Below are positions 10,448-20,877 of a DNA stretch of 64,000 nt, piece by piece. The number at the start of each line of letters is the position of its first letter. Positions within the stretch are counted from its first letter, which is position 1. Source of the DNA: Anoplolepis gracilipes. Its lineage: Eukaryota; Arthropoda; Insecta; Hymenoptera; Formicidae. The notes under the pieces are model-generated. The model ran no database searches, was not told the origin of the DNA, and saw nothing but the letters and a program-made list of their open reading frames with translations. The stretch is from NCBI RefSeq assembly GCF_047496725.1, contig NW_027328667.1, forward strand, positions 524,501-588,500, written 5' to 3'. The position numbers were made by a program, and so were the translations under genes.

Positions 10448-11090
10448 AGTATGTCTCTCGTAAGCCGCATTTTTATAACATGGATAAACTTGTTGTTCTG
10501 TCAATTCAAAGAACTTAATTTTGAGCTCCTTATAGCAGGTTAAAAGATATAATGAAATTCAAGCAAAAAGATTGTACTTCCATTGTTATTATAGACTGCA
10601 CTGAAATTCCAATTGAAAAACCAAAAAATCCACTTTCACAACAACAAACGTACTCAAATTACAAGAGCTGTAACACCTTCAAAATATTAATTAGTATATC
10701 TCCAACGGTACAGTTACATTTGTGTCTGATGCATATGGGGGAACAATTAGTGACAGACAGATAGTTGAGAAGAGTGGCTTTTTAGATCAATTAAAATCGA
10801 GTGATGTAATTTTGGCTGATCGTGGCTTTAATATTGAAGACCTGCTGCTCTCTAAAAATGTCTTTGTAAACATTCCTGAGTTTGTTCTACAAAAGAAGGG
10901 ACAATTAGATTAGGAACCATCACAGTTAGATCGATCTAAGAAAGTGTCATCAAAGCGTTCATGTAGAGCGTCTCATAGGTCTAGCAAAAATTTATCGCAT
11001 TCTTTGTGGACCTTTGTCTCACAAACTTGTTCGTCTAGGCAGCCGCATTGTATTTGTATATTTCATGCTGATAAACTTTCGTTGTAATAT
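10448..11090 (+). pseudogene. ISL2EU-type DDE transposase fragment
   Basis: The reading contains an IIDCTEIPIEKP block (first catalytic aspartate), then TYSNYKSCNTFKILISISPT. After a frameshift near 10,725 it continues AYGGTISDRQIVEKSGFLD and V-I-L-A-D-R-G-F-N-I-E (second aspartate). These are hallmarks of the DDE_Tnp_4-type transposases found in ISL2EU elements. The reading continues with stops to about 11,085. The N-terminal THAP-like part is not visible, probably lost at the junction with Polinton A. The gene faces the YqaJ gene at 12,238-15,090, the usual convergent layout of this transposon class. Confidence 0.75.
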
Positions 11091-12237
11091 AATATGATAT
11101 TTTATCAAATAAATTCAAATATAATTTATATATGAATTGTTTTTAAAGAGAAGTTATTTGTCATATTATAAAAATTCGTTATATTTGTAAAGAAGTAGGT
11201 AATAGCAATGTTATTGTATCTTTTTGCCTATATATAATAAAATCTGTAGATACGAAGGACAGAAAATTATCAAAAGTGAAGGATATTTCTGAAAGTTTTA
11301 TTATGAAAATAGATTATGTATGAGTAAAGAAATATAAAATTATTGAATCATAAAATGTCATATTGATTTTATATTATACATTTTATTTTTATACTAAATA
11401 ATACTATATTTTTATACTTAATAATACTATATTTATTAATACATATTTGTATACATATAATGGAAAAAAAAATAGAAAACAAAAATAAAATCTTTTCTTC
11501 TGCTTAAACATACATTTAATTGTGGTTTAAAATAAACAAAATACTTGAAATTAAAGCGACAAAAAGTACAAAGTAACTTCACAAAAGAGCTAATAAATAA
11601 AAATACTTATTATGTCATTGTCACATGTTGTCAATTGCTGTTAATACTGTATTCTTCTTATAAATCTAATTTTAAAGAAATTTATTTTATTAATTAATTA
11701 AATTTAAAAATATTTAATATTAATTAATTTTATTTTATTTTACGAGCATAAAATTTAAATAAGAAACAAACATAACATTTTATTCCTATGCAATATATGC
11801 AACACATGCGTTTAACTTTGATTTGAAATAAACGAAAGAACATGCTTAGAATAAAGTGCAAAAGAATAGCTTATTAAAATATGTATTATTTTAAATTACT
11901 TTACAAATACATAACGATTAGCAATATGTATTATTTTTATATTTTTTTTTGTTAAAATTTTTAATGGACGTTTTCTATTTAATGACATAAGTCAACACAA
12001 GTGTGATTCCATCTTTGTTCGTGAATGTTGAAAAAAGACAGAATAATACTTGCGTCGATTTCGTCACTAAATAAAAAACATACATTAAAAATGGTAACAA
12101 AAAAATATTTAAAAATAACATGTTGCTAATCGTTAATTATTTGTAATATAAATTAAATATATTTTAAAAATATAAGGCTTTAAAAGTATCATATAACATG
12201 CCATGACCAAACCATAAAATCACAAATTCACCTTAAT
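11091..12237. other. AT-rich spacer of the ISL2EU element
   Basis: This stretch separates the ends of the two convergent ISL2EU genes. It is very AT-rich, with AATAAA-like signals on both strands and repeated taatactatatttt and attaattaa motifs. Two similar segments mention 'catacatttaattgtggtttaaaataaac' and 'acacatgcgtttaactttgatttgaaataaacg' type sequence (about 11,510 and 11,805), hinting at an internal duplication. No credible coding frame is present. Confidence 0.5.
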
Positions 12238-15090
12238 TATGAAGATGGATAATGTTTTTTGACTAGAGCTTGAATCATATAATTTTCAAAAAAATCTTTT
12301 ACTTTTGGAATTATCACATTTTGAATGACAGTCATCTCTACTTACGCTTAAGCGTGCCATATCACATGTCGTCCACACAGTAAAATCGCAAAATTGTCTT
12401 CCTGTAACAAACATTTTTGTTTGAACTTGATAATAATAATTATTGCCTTCTCGTAAAAATAGTTTTCCATCTCGTTCAACAAGATAATCTAGATATTTAG
12501 CTGATATTTTATCATTTTGAATAGAATATGGACATTTTATCTCTAAAACAGTTGCTACAGCAACTAATCCATCTGGTGAACCACTAATGAAAGGATGGCT
12601 TTCAGAAATGAAAAGTCCACACTTTTTTACAATATTGCCACTTATTTTTTCATATTCCTGTTGTTAGGGAAATATGTGTTACCGACGTAGGACCGAGATA
12701 GAGAGCGCTCGATTTAAAAGTGGAGGCGCTTGAGCGGGCCCCGCGGGTCTTTCGCTGAGGTTTTCTCGCTTGGGGCTGGTTGCCTACGCGACGCGTTGTT
12801 GATTGTATATTTCTTGGTTCCGTTTTACGAGCGTTTTTTGTTTTTGTGTGCTATCCGTTTCTTTTTACCACGCGACATTTTCTAGCCTTGATTGGTGTCA
12901 GAAAGTCCAACTGGGGACAACGTACTTGCCTTTTAAAGGTGCGAAATGTCCAAATTGGGGACGATAAAGTTTACAAGCGAGCCTTCTCCCTCCTGCCGCA
13001 AGGTGTGAGTTTTCTCGACTTTTTCGCTTTTGCCGACGACTCCCTACATTGGGACGAGGTGATGGATACAAGTCTCATTTTTTGATGATACAACAAGGAA
13101 ACTAGTCCCAGATCGACTTGTTTTCCAAACATTACATTTCGAGCGACGAATCTCATAAAAAGAGAAATGTACGAGAGAGCCTAACCACCTTACAACTTCC
13201 TTAGTCTAATATTGCAATTTATCCTTCCACCTTTCAACTAAGTATTATAAGCTTATTTTTAGTTATTCTTTTAGTAATGTAAAATATTATTTTTTGTGTT
13301 CGAGCTTGACATACATATGAAACATTTAATTTTCTATAATTTTTATTAGATTATAATTTTATTGCACTATATAACATAATCAATTTTTCTTCATATTAGA
13401 TTAAGACTGAGATTAATAAATACAATATTTTAACGATTGTTTGGTTTATTCAACTTTTTTAATATAGTTAATTGAAGTAATCAAAAAACCGCGTGTGCAT
13501 TAAAAACGTTGCATTATATGAGACCAAAAGAAAACAAATAATTTGACATTTTTGTTACATTATACGTTAATTTTTCTTATTAATTAAGATTTTCAAAGAT
13601 TCATTTCATTTTCTATTTAATTCTAATAAATATTCCTTTTCCTTACTTATTTTATAAAATTTTCTCAGCGTAATCATTCCTTCTTCCAACACTAATTTTC
13701 AGCATAACACCTAGTAAAATACAACACTTGTAATGCAACAAGTTCGTACTTTCTACCCCATGATAAAGCAGCAGAACGGATGGATCTGGGATTTAACAAT
13801 TGTTCAGCATGCTTCCTTGTTTTTACGTTCCGTCATGTGGATTATAATTCCCACATTGGATGCAGTGACAATACAGCTTCGAATTTGATACCACTCACTA
13901 CAATTGCTCTGTTTTACAGTCCGTCTTTCAATTCCAAACCTATCTGCATGATAAACCTGCAAACAGTGGTGTGAAAGAAATATAGTAATTGTTAGTAAGT
14001 TTCATAGTGTTTTCTGCAATATATGTATAAAAGTGTATACTACAGAAGTAAGTAAAAGTATGACACTTACCTGAATGAGGTTCATAATCATTTGATGATC
14101 CAATGGATGCAATAAGTAATCATGATCGTGGATAACCCCTTTTATTGATGCATAATCTAAAATACCATAGTACCCAAGTTGCTTTTTTGAAGTGAGACAG
14201 AAATTAACGGTCATGTTTCTTACAAAATCATTGAATCCAGGCAAATTACGAAATGACAAAGGCTTCGGATCATAACATAAATTGCTCTGTTTCTTTTTAA
14301 TAACATTGTATTCAGGAATATGGAATGAAAGATTTTGGACTTTGTGAGGGGAAACATCAATTTTAACTTTCTTTGGCATATGCCATGTCTGTTTCTGTTC
14401 TGTGCAGGTTTTTTTTATTTGCCAAACTCTTCTCTCAGAGAATCGTAATAAAGCATAGCAAATAACAGATATATGTTTGTATACAGCACGTAAACCCTTG
14501 CCTGCCACACACTCACATGAACTCTCCATAATATTTCCATTTTTATGTATAACTAATTTAGTGAAATACGTCAGTCTCTTTGTATATTTTGAATTAACTT
14601 GTCCATGATAAAAATATATATCTCCATCTTGACATTCTTGCAGTGCTGCCAAAAAATTTTTATCCATCATCCCATAGCCTATTCTGTGGACTATCTGGCA
14701 GGTAGAGCATTCTTCTTCAAATGAATAAACATTGTCAAAATACTCTTGGATATTGACAATGTTTATATTGAGAAGAAGCGAACTGTTACAGACACTTGAA
14801 TATTACGTTTAAGGGCCAAGAAATACCTTTATTATTGGAGCAATTTTCATTTTTTTCATTTTCCATATTTCTATTATTGTTCTTGTCTAAATAAATCAGC
14901 CTGAAACAGACAATAAAAATATAGTAATACAATATCTGACAGTGAGAAAAATATGACTTCATAAGAATGCTTATCAATTTTAAAAAACTTACCGGTCGGT
15001 TAAGTCTTTTTTGACACCTGTAGTTTTTGCCTTCCTCCTCTTGAGCTTTTCTCGCAATTCTTTTACTTTTAGGTGACCGTATTTTTTCAT
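12238..15090 (-). pseudogene. ISL2EU SAP-SWIM-YqaJ nuclease gene (spliced, interrupted)
   Basis: Read on the minus strand. Exon 1 (15,090-14,993) encodes a SAP-like DNA-binding motif (LKVKELREKLKRRKAKTTG). It joins through a GTAAGT donor to an exon starting at 14,900 (RLIYLDKN). The long exon at about 14,770-14,065 has a SWIM-type zinc motif S-C-E-C-V-A-G-K-G, but Y-K-H stands where C-K-H is expected. After another intron (donor about 14,070, acceptor about 13,971) comes the start of a YqaJ recombinase-like nuclease (WYQIRSCIVTASNVG). Its remainder lies at 12,660-12,238 (SGSPDGLVA, EIKCPYS, NYYYQVQTKMFVTGRQ, CDFTVWT). A 1-kb insertion splits the nuclease and there are frameshifts and stops, so the copy is inactive. 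Confidence 0.8.
12662..13690. mobile_element. Insertion within the YqaJ gene, probably an LTR-element remnant
   Basis: YqaJ coding similarity stops at about 12,661 and resumes at about 13,700. The intervening DNA starts TGTTAGGGAAATATGTGTTACC, is GC-richer for its first 450 bases and has an AATAAA at about 13,410. Around 12,893 there is a ggtgtcagaaagtcc segment resembling a tRNA primer-binding site. I could not find a clear target duplication or matching second LTR, so the class and the right edge are uncertain. The 101-residue ORF inside has no recognisable domain. Confidence 0.4.
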
Positions 15091-15163
15091 TTTTACTGTC
15101 AAAAACGCACCATTAAAATATTACAATTTTTAACTTCTTGACCTCCAACCACATCAGCGCGCT

Positions 15164-15475
15164 CTATCGGGAGCAGCGGCGCGCGAGAGAATTATTAAAC
15201 AATTCTTTAAGAGATAGTATTTTAGGATGGAGTAATCCTCGGCGTGCTAATAATATAGTGTCGGTAAGTATTTCTAGTTCCAATTCATATTCGAGCATCA
15301 TTTCGGCACATTCTAGTAAATATGAATTTATTTTTGTGTTCATTTGCGTTTCAGTTAGTTTATTAGAGTTTTGTAACATGTGTGCTTTTAATGTGTTTAA
15401 ATTAAAATCGATTTCTTTAAATTTTTGATTATTTGCTATAAAGCCATTACTAAAGTTATTAATAGTTGATTGCAT
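15164..15475 (-). pseudogene. Gypsy env fragment (second Gypsy element)
   Basis: The minus-strand ORF of 103 residues contains a helical stretch and L-T-D-T-I-L-L-A-R-R-G-L-L-H-P-K-I. It aligns with the T-D-N-I-I-E-Y-L-T-Y-T-K-N-G-A-M-H-P-R-L segment of the env at 24,884-26,660. The segment is typical of insect Gypsy/errantivirus F-like envelope proteins. The fragment stops abruptly at about 15,140 next to the ISL2EU SAP exon. Traces of more env lie in broken frames between 15,480 and 15,960. It belongs with the integrase fragment just upstream. Confidence 0.65.
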
Positions 15476-15970
15476 AATACTGATTTGTCTTTTATATAGA
15501 TTTGTTAATTATTTTGAATTATTATAAACAAAATCTATCTGTTCGTTATAACAATCAGCATCATATGAATCTAATGTGCCGAATAAGATCTTCGAAATTT
15601 ATCCTATAAAATTAAAAACGCCTCGCTTGTCTTTCGCACCGCGGTTATTAAGTTGAGGTTCATCGTCGAATCGTCCTACCATATTATTAATAATTTCTCT
15701 GTCTGCTTTTAGTGCTGTTAATTTTCGTTCAATGCGTTGCAATTGTAAACCTGAACATGATATATTGTTTCCGTAGAGATTGTAGCATAAAATTTCGATC
15801 TTATGTACTTAAAATTTAAGTATATTTTCCTTTTCTTCTAACGATGTAAAATTGACATAACTAATAAATTTCCAATAGTCTCTAAAAATAAGAAGATTAC
15901 TGACATTTTCAAAGTAGACTCCGGCTAATGTGTTAATGGTTGATTAGTAAAGACCTCGAAAGAGTTCGAA

Positions 15971-16755
15971 CTAATTGGCATCATCATTCTGTAATGGGAA
16001 ATATGCGCGTTTCAGTTTATTAACATGTATTTGATTTCTGTTGCCTCTCTTAATTTCATAATTAACGTCATTTATTTTGCGTATAACTTGAAATGGTCCA
16101 TTATATTGATTTGTCGATTTTTTATTACCAGTTCTGATTGTTTCGTAAAGTACATAAACGTATTCTCCCGGATCTAATATTAACGGTTTTAATTTTTTAT
16201 CATAATATTCTTTTGCTTTACATAAATTTTCTTTTGTGTTTTTCCTTAAGTAAGTTAATTTGTTGATTAAATCTACAAGAAATTCCTTATGAGTAATTCC
16301 TTGTCGCGGTTCTGTAAATATAAAAGATAATCGTGATTTTCGTCCAAATATTAACTCGGACGGAGATATTTTAGTCCCTTCGTGATATGCTGTATTGTAA
16401 GAGAACATTGCTACGTCTGGAAATAAATCCAAATTATTTTGATTTTTATTAATATATGATCTCAAATATTCTACCAGTACATGATGAGAGCGTTCTAACG
16501 ACCCGTTAGATTGAGGGTGATAGACACTCGTTTTTATCTGTTTTATTTTAAAGATTCTTGCAATTTCTTTCATTAGTTCTCCTGAGATGTTACTACCTTG
16601 ATCGCACAGCAATTCTTTAGGCGAACCAAAAGTGTAAATATACTTATTAACGATTATATCGACTATAGTCGCGCTGTTTGTATCTGGTAATGGATATGCT
16701 GTGCAAAATTTTGTCAATTGGTCTTGCGTAGTTAATATATATTTATTTCCTTTTT
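15971..16755 (-). pseudogene. Gypsy integrase C-terminal fragment (second Gypsy element)
   Basis: This open frame of over 250 residues contains the integrase core from T-K-F-C-T-A-Y-P-L-P through C-D-Q-G-S-N (second catalytic aspartate), V-Y-H-P-Q-S-N-G-S-L-E-R-S-H (glutamate) and a GPF/V-N-K-L-K C-terminal domain. It matches the integrase of the complete element at 23.5-24.3 kb but is clearly diverged. The frame stays open to base 16,755 and is cut exactly where a Polinton-type terminus (AGTAG) begins. The upstream part of pol is not seen elsewhere in the window. The minus-strand order integrase then env is that of an env-bearing Gypsy element. Confidence 0.82.
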
Positions 16756-16880
16756 AGTAGTGTTATAGTGGGGATTCTAAGCCATGGGGCTCCGAGGGGG
16801 GTGCGGGGGTATCTGGGAGGCGCGAAGGGTCTGGTGTTACGGAAAGGGAGGGGGGGGTGAAGGGTCTTACATACGTTCGA
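16756..16880. repeat. Polinton-type left terminus
   Basis: Starts AGTAGTGTTATAGTGGGGAT and continues ttctaagcc..ggggctccgaggggggtgcggggg. It matches, base for base over long stretches, the reverse complement of the terminus at 10,447, and more loosely the left end at 47,391. It interrupts an open Gypsy integrase frame. The six bases before it (cttttt) would be the target duplication, but I found no partner copy. Confidence 0.65.
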
Positions 16881-16888
16881 AAGTAGAT

Positions 16889-17315
16889 GTTTATCTTTGT
16901 GGTTGATTTTATAGCCGGGGGCATTTTAGAAGTCATAAAACTGTTTTTTTTTCTAATTTTATGATCATATTATGGTCATTATATCATTAGGATTTTAAGC
17001 GTCGACGTTCGGCAGCTTTGCATCCTCGCGGAAAATTTCCCATAAAACTGGAGCGAAACATCTTCTATAATTTTTAAGGAAAGAACTGCAACTGCAAGGT
17101 GTTTATCTTTGTGGTTGATTTATAGCCGGGGCATTTAAAAAACCACAAAACTATTTTTTTTTTCGTTAATTTTTATGATCATTTTATGACCATTAGGATA
17201 TTATGGAAAAAGAGATTTTAATCGCCGGCATTCGGCAGTTTTGCACCCTCGCGGAAAATCTCCCATAAAACTGGAGCGAAACATCTTCCATAATTTTTAA
17301 GGAAAGAATGCAACG
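16889..17315. repeat. Two 210-bp direct repeats upstream of the zinc-protein cassette
   Basis: Unit 1 (16,889 to about 17,088) and unit 2 (17,101 to about 17,312) both start gtttatctttgtggttgatt. Both run through atagccgggg, an (A)n/(T)n stretch, ttcggcag.ttgca.cctcgcgg and cccataaaactggagcgaaa, and end at taatttttaaggaaaga. They lie between the terminus and the ATG at 17,412. Placement suggests duplicated promoter or replication-control sequence, but no specific site is recognised. Confidence 0.75.
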
Positions 17316-17411
17316 CATTAGCGCCAACATTCGGCTGCTCGAATTTGAGAATCTGTCTCCGCGTTAAAACGTATTCAACAGTCGTCGAGTGTCGTTCTGT
17401 TTAGTGCAAAA

Positions 17412-18017
17412 ATGAATATAGAAGCAGAAGATGTGATTGTCATCGAAGACAATAAAGACAATGAAGATGTGATTATCATCGACGACAGCGATAAAGATAT
17501 GAACGATGAAGAAGTGGAAATAGTTATTGACTCCGATTATGAGAGTGACCCGGAAGACTATTTAAATGAGCAAGTAGTGCCGTTAGTGCGTGAAGACTTA
17601 CGAAATATAACCGAACGACAGGAAATGTGTAATATCATATTTTATTATGAAGTGAAAAAGTACGACGACGACAAAGCAAATAGTGAGAAATTTTGTTCTG
17701 GATGTTTTATTGAAGTTCAAGATTCACATACACAAGGTAAAATTGTGTATAAACTTGAAACTGGACAATATATTCATCACAGTTGGAACTCGTGCAAAAA
17801 CTGTGGACATTCACTGTGCCAAATAATAGCATGTAGTGTGTGCCATTTTTGTGCGCAACAATACACTTTTTGTAGACATTTGCTAGGACTAAGTGCTGTG
17901 AAAAATGGTGACCGAAAAACTATTGAATGCGGTGGTGCAGTTTCAACGAAATCGCGAACTTGGCATAAAAAATTCTTCAACCGTGATCTCCAAACTACAA
18001 ACTTATATATGGACTAA
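17412..18017 (+). CDS. Acidic zinc protein of the two-gene cassette (copy at 17.4 kb)
   Basis: Intact 201-residue frame from the ATG at 17,412. Residues 1-65 are dominated by Asp, Glu, Ile and Val (three IDDSD/IDSD-like stretches). An E-M-C-N-I-I-F-Y-Y-E motif at 71-80 matches the other copy. Cysteine pairs sit at 95/98, 128/131 and 144/147, with further cysteines at 136, 141 and 154. The spacings are CxxC-X29-CxxC-X12-CxxC; copy A has X31 and X12. Two zinc sites are likely. The spacing CxxC-X29-CxxC equals that of papillomavirus E7, which may be coincidence. The last 113 bases overlap the partner ORF in another frame. The DNA-binding, transactivating or cell-cycle role is unknown. Confidence 0.68.
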   Translation: MNIEAEDVIVIEDNKDNEDVIIIDDSDKDMNDEEVEIVIDSDYESDPEDYLNEQVVPLVREDLRNITERQEMCNIIFYYEVKKYDDDKANSEKFCSGCFIEVQDSHTQGKIVYKLETGQYIHHSWNSCKNCGHSLCQIIACSVCHFCAQQYTFCRHLLGLSAVKNGDRKTIECGGAVSTKSRTWHKKFFNRDLQTTNLYMD

Positions 18018-18147
18018 TGAAAACAATAGACTAAGGGGAAAGACTTGCGAGAATTGCTGTTTACCAGGCGGAAATTGGCAAGCATGTCCTGAGCAGTTGC
18101 AAGAAATCCATCGGAAAATCCGTCAACATATCGATAACATATTGTAT
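17905..18147 (+). pseudogene. Partner protein of the zinc-protein cassette, split by a Gypsy element
   Basis: The frame starts at the ATG at 17,905 inside the zinc gene and carries the V-V-Q-F-Q-R-N-R-E-L-G-I motif shared with the ORF at 7,953. At base 18,147 it runs into the LTR of the Gypsy element, which supplies a false C-terminus. After the element and its GTAT duplication, the frame resumes in phase at 27,671 and ends with an acidic DSDTDSD-type tail and TAA at 27,722. The insertion is the only lesion I see, so it is relatively young. A cysteine-containing E-N-C-C-L-P-G-G stretch lies mid-protein and is absent from copy A. Confidence 0.6.
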
Positions 18148-18921
18148 TGTTATAGCCCCAGAAAAGGCTACAGACTTAATGAATATATATATATATATAT
18201 ACATATAATTATATTGATGCAGGAATACATCGCGAGCGAAGCGATAATCGCGCGAGCCGCTGACGCAGCGAGCCACGCGCGCCCGAGACCGAGCGCGAAC
18301 ACGAAACCGGAAAGGTGTCGCCGAATTGCTAAAAGTACAAGCGAGGAAATTCGACTTTGAACTTCCTCGCCTGCACTAAAACGCGAATTCAGCAACATAA
18401 CCATATTTGGTCATGTTGCTAAGGGACCCCCTCCGAAAAACCATGCAGTTCGGAGGGAAGCTCAGCATCCGCCGTGATGAAGCGACGGGCAGTCGTTGAT
18501 CAGATCCTAAAGAGGAATAATCGTCACGGGCAACCATTAATCAGAACCGAACGAGTAATAATCGCCACGAGCAGCTGTTGACCAGATTTAACAGAGTCAT
18601 ACACGAATGACTAAGAGATATACGCGCGCCTGAGATAAGTCGACGCGTATCAGACTACCCGTGCGACAGAGTGTACGAGAGATACCGCTCTCTCACTTCA
18701 ACCGATATCAAACGCGAGTGACATAACGTTCGCTGGGAGCAGTGACAAAATACCAACCCATTGAGTCTATCTAACTGTTATTTATTATAATAAAAGGAAG
18801 AAGCAAGCACATATAAAAAAAAGAACTTTATTAAAATAAATAGAGGCCACTGCCCGCCGTATCCCCGGCCTTCCCTGCACGAATCCCGAAAAACCCTGTG
18901 CCCCTTCACGGAGGCACAACA
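18148..18921 (+). repeat. 5' LTR of the Gypsy element
   Basis: 774 bp, TGTTATAGCC...GGCACAACA. It matches 26,869-27,666 almost base for base and is preceded by GTAT. A short (TA)n tract lies near its start. A tattataataaaag polyadenylation-like segment lies at about 18,785. Confidence 0.93.
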
Positions 18922-18924
18922 ATC

Positions 18925-18942
18925 TGGTGGCAGCGGTGGGAT
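18925..18942 (+). other. Primer-binding site of the Gypsy element
   Basis: TGGTGGCAGCGGTGGGAT begins three bases after the LTR. It has the obligatory TGG start and resembles the 3' ends of class II (Leu/Ser-type) tRNAs. The exact primer tRNA cannot be assigned by eye. Confidence 0.6.
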
Positions 18943-19254
18943 CCAAGGAACACCCTCGGTGGATGTCAAGGAGTTGGCACCTCGACCGTCGTGTAAGACC
19001 TGCAATAAAATACAAAGTGCGTAAACAGACAGGCACGTCAGAAAGTTAGCAAACACTGACGGACATCAAGAAGCCAAGAAAAAACTACATGCAGAGCAGA
19101 CGACTACGGACCACGAAATAAACAGAGCATCGCAGAATTGGAGCAAGGACGCGAGCCGCCAAGCCGCCCGACCTACGACAACTCCATCGACGACGCCTTA
19201 TCAGCCGCCGAGCGAAGGACGCAACGTCAGCGAAAACCGAGACAGCGAGCGAAT

Positions 19255-19274
19255 ATGCGAGCGATACTACTACT
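19255..19274 (+). CDS. Putative env leader exon with splice donor
   Basis: An ATG at 19,255 opens a very short hydrophobic reading that ends at a good donor, GTAAGT at 19,275. Its phase (two bases left over) matches the acceptor after ttacag at 24,883, where the env frame opens. Errantivirus env is made from a spliced subgenomic RNA, so this is probably the first exon and the start of the signal peptide. Confidence 0.5.
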
Positions 19275-19314
19275 GTAAGTCCGAACAAAATTAATTTTAA
19301 TTAAATTTGCGTGA

Positions 19315-20877
19315 ATGTCGGAAGGAAGAAACTTACCGAAACCGATAGCAAATAAGTCGTGGTTGCTTAGCGAACGAGCAAATCGAGCTATAAAATATTG
19401 CGAATTAAGTCCCGCGATTGTAGCCGTAGAAGCGCTCCGAGACATACGCGACAGTGTCCGACGGAACCTCGAAACTCGATACTCGAATGATAGCAACACA
19501 GAGCTACCGAGCAATGTTATAACAGAACGCGAATTTCCATTTACGAGTTTCGACGCGAGTCTTGTTGAAAATAATCCGTCTGACCTCACTGACGATTTAC
19601 ACGACTCAACCAGACGAACGAGACCGTATCTTAGTCGAACTCCAAGCCAGGTATCACTCCGGCGAGAATTTTCATTGACATCTTACGAGAGCGAGATTTT
19701 TGATCCCGAAGAAATCTACGCACGAACGCGCGAGATGGCAGAAGCTCAAAATCCCCGCGCGTCTACGTCCGCAAACGTGTCTAATGACGCGGTAGACGAC
19801 GAGATCGCACGATTGCGACGAACAATTAATCAACCGATACAACCGCGAGAAGAATCGACAAACGACTCTACGTCCACAATGTTAAGAGAAATGCGCTACG
19901 CAATACAATTCTTAACAGAGCAAGTAGCTCAACTACAGCAACGCGATCAAAATACAAGCCGTCGAGAAGAACTTTCCGAAAGCATATATTACGGACGGAC
20001 CGATCGCGACGTTAGAAACCGACGTAGTATGGCACCCAATTTCCTGACGTTAAAGGAAGCGAGACAAATGATTCCGGAATTTGACGGAATGTCGCGACAC
20101 AAGTTGCAAGATTTCTTGAATTCATGCACATACGCAATACAAAATACAAACCCGGCAGACGAAGAATCTCTTATGCAGGCGATATTATATACAAAGTTAC
20201 GCGGAAGAGCGCGACAAGATTTTGAAACGCGCGATATACGCACTTTCGATGAATTTCGAACGCAACTCGAAGCTTGTTATCAAACGAAACAAAGCACGAC
20301 ACACTTGCAAGTCGAATTTAATTCATTAAAGCAAAAAACAAGCGAAACCGCCTACGCGTTTGGACAGCGAGTCGATCTAGTAGCTATGAAATTATATGAC
20401 TCTATGACCGAAGGAAAAGAGCATACTCTAGAACAAAAACGCACGATTCAGCAAACTATCAGAGACCAAGCGTTAATTAATTATCAAATCGGACTACGCG
20501 ACGACTTGAAAGTACTCGTACGGTTACAACGCTTCTTGACATTGCAAGAGGCGATAAACGGCGCGAGCTCGGAAGAAAAACTTATCAAGCCGATGGGAGC
20601 GAGAACAAACAGTTATCAAAATAAAAATAAACTCGACTCGAATTACTCGCGACCGCCTCGAGATACTAATGCAATATGTTTTAAATGCGGCAAGATAGGA
20701 CATTATGGACGAGATTGTCGAATGAGCAGATACGCTCTGCCAAAACCCGAAAGACCACGCGTCAATGTGGTAGAAAAATTTTGCAAGTATTGTAGAAAGC
20801 GCGGACATAATCGCGACGAGTGTTGGTCTTTAAACGGCCGACCGCAAGGAAAACCAGAATCGAAAAAACCCGAATAA
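19315..20877 (+). CDS. gag: Gag of the Gypsy element
   Basis: Intact 520-residue frame from the ATG at 19,315. The N-terminal half is charged and low-complexity. A capsid-like helical region begins around residue 230 (PNFLTLKEARQMIPEFDG) and is followed by L-Y-T-K-L-R-G-R-A-R. Two zinc knuckles close the protein: CFKCGKIGHYGRDC and CKYCRKRGHNRDEC. It would form the particle and bind the RNA. It ends in TAA at 20,875. Pol continues in the same frame straight after, so Gag-Pol may be made by readthrough, or the stop may be a later mutation. Confidence 0.92.
   Translation: MSEGRNLPKPIANKSWLLSERANRAIKYCELSPAIVAVEALRDIRDSVRRNLETRYSNDSNTELPSNVITEREFPFTSFDASLVENNPSDLTDDLHDSTRRTRPYLSRTPSQVSLRREFSLTSYESEIFDPEEIYARTREMAEAQNPRASTSANVSNDAVDDEIARLRRTINQPIQPREESTNDSTSTMLREMRYAIQFLTEQVAQLQQRDQNTSRREELSESIYYGRTDRDVRNRRSMAPNFLTLKEARQMIPEFDGMSRHKLQDFLNSCTYAIQNTNPADEESLMQAILYTKLRGRARQDFETRDIRTFDEFRTQLEACYQTKQSTTHLQVEFNSLKQKTSETAYAFGQRVDLVAMKLYDSMTEGKEHTLEQKRTIQQTIRDQALINYQIGLRDDLKVLVRLQRFLTLQEAINGASSEEKLIKPMGARTNSYQNKNKLDSNYSRPPRDTNAICFKCGKIGHYGRDCRMSRYALPKPERPRVNVVEKFCKYCRKRGHNRDECWSLNGRPQGKPESKKPE

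Noticed and set aside
9773..10449. Overlapping ORFs of 195 and 224 residues rich in Ser, Leu, Pro and Arg
   Set aside because: They arise from 36- and 48-bp tandem repeats in the Polinton arm. All frames stay open because the periods are multiples of three, and no domain or start context supports them.
12780..13085. 101-residue ORF in the YqaJ insertion
   Set aside because: No domain, no homologue in the window, and it lies across a probable LTR/primer-site remnant.
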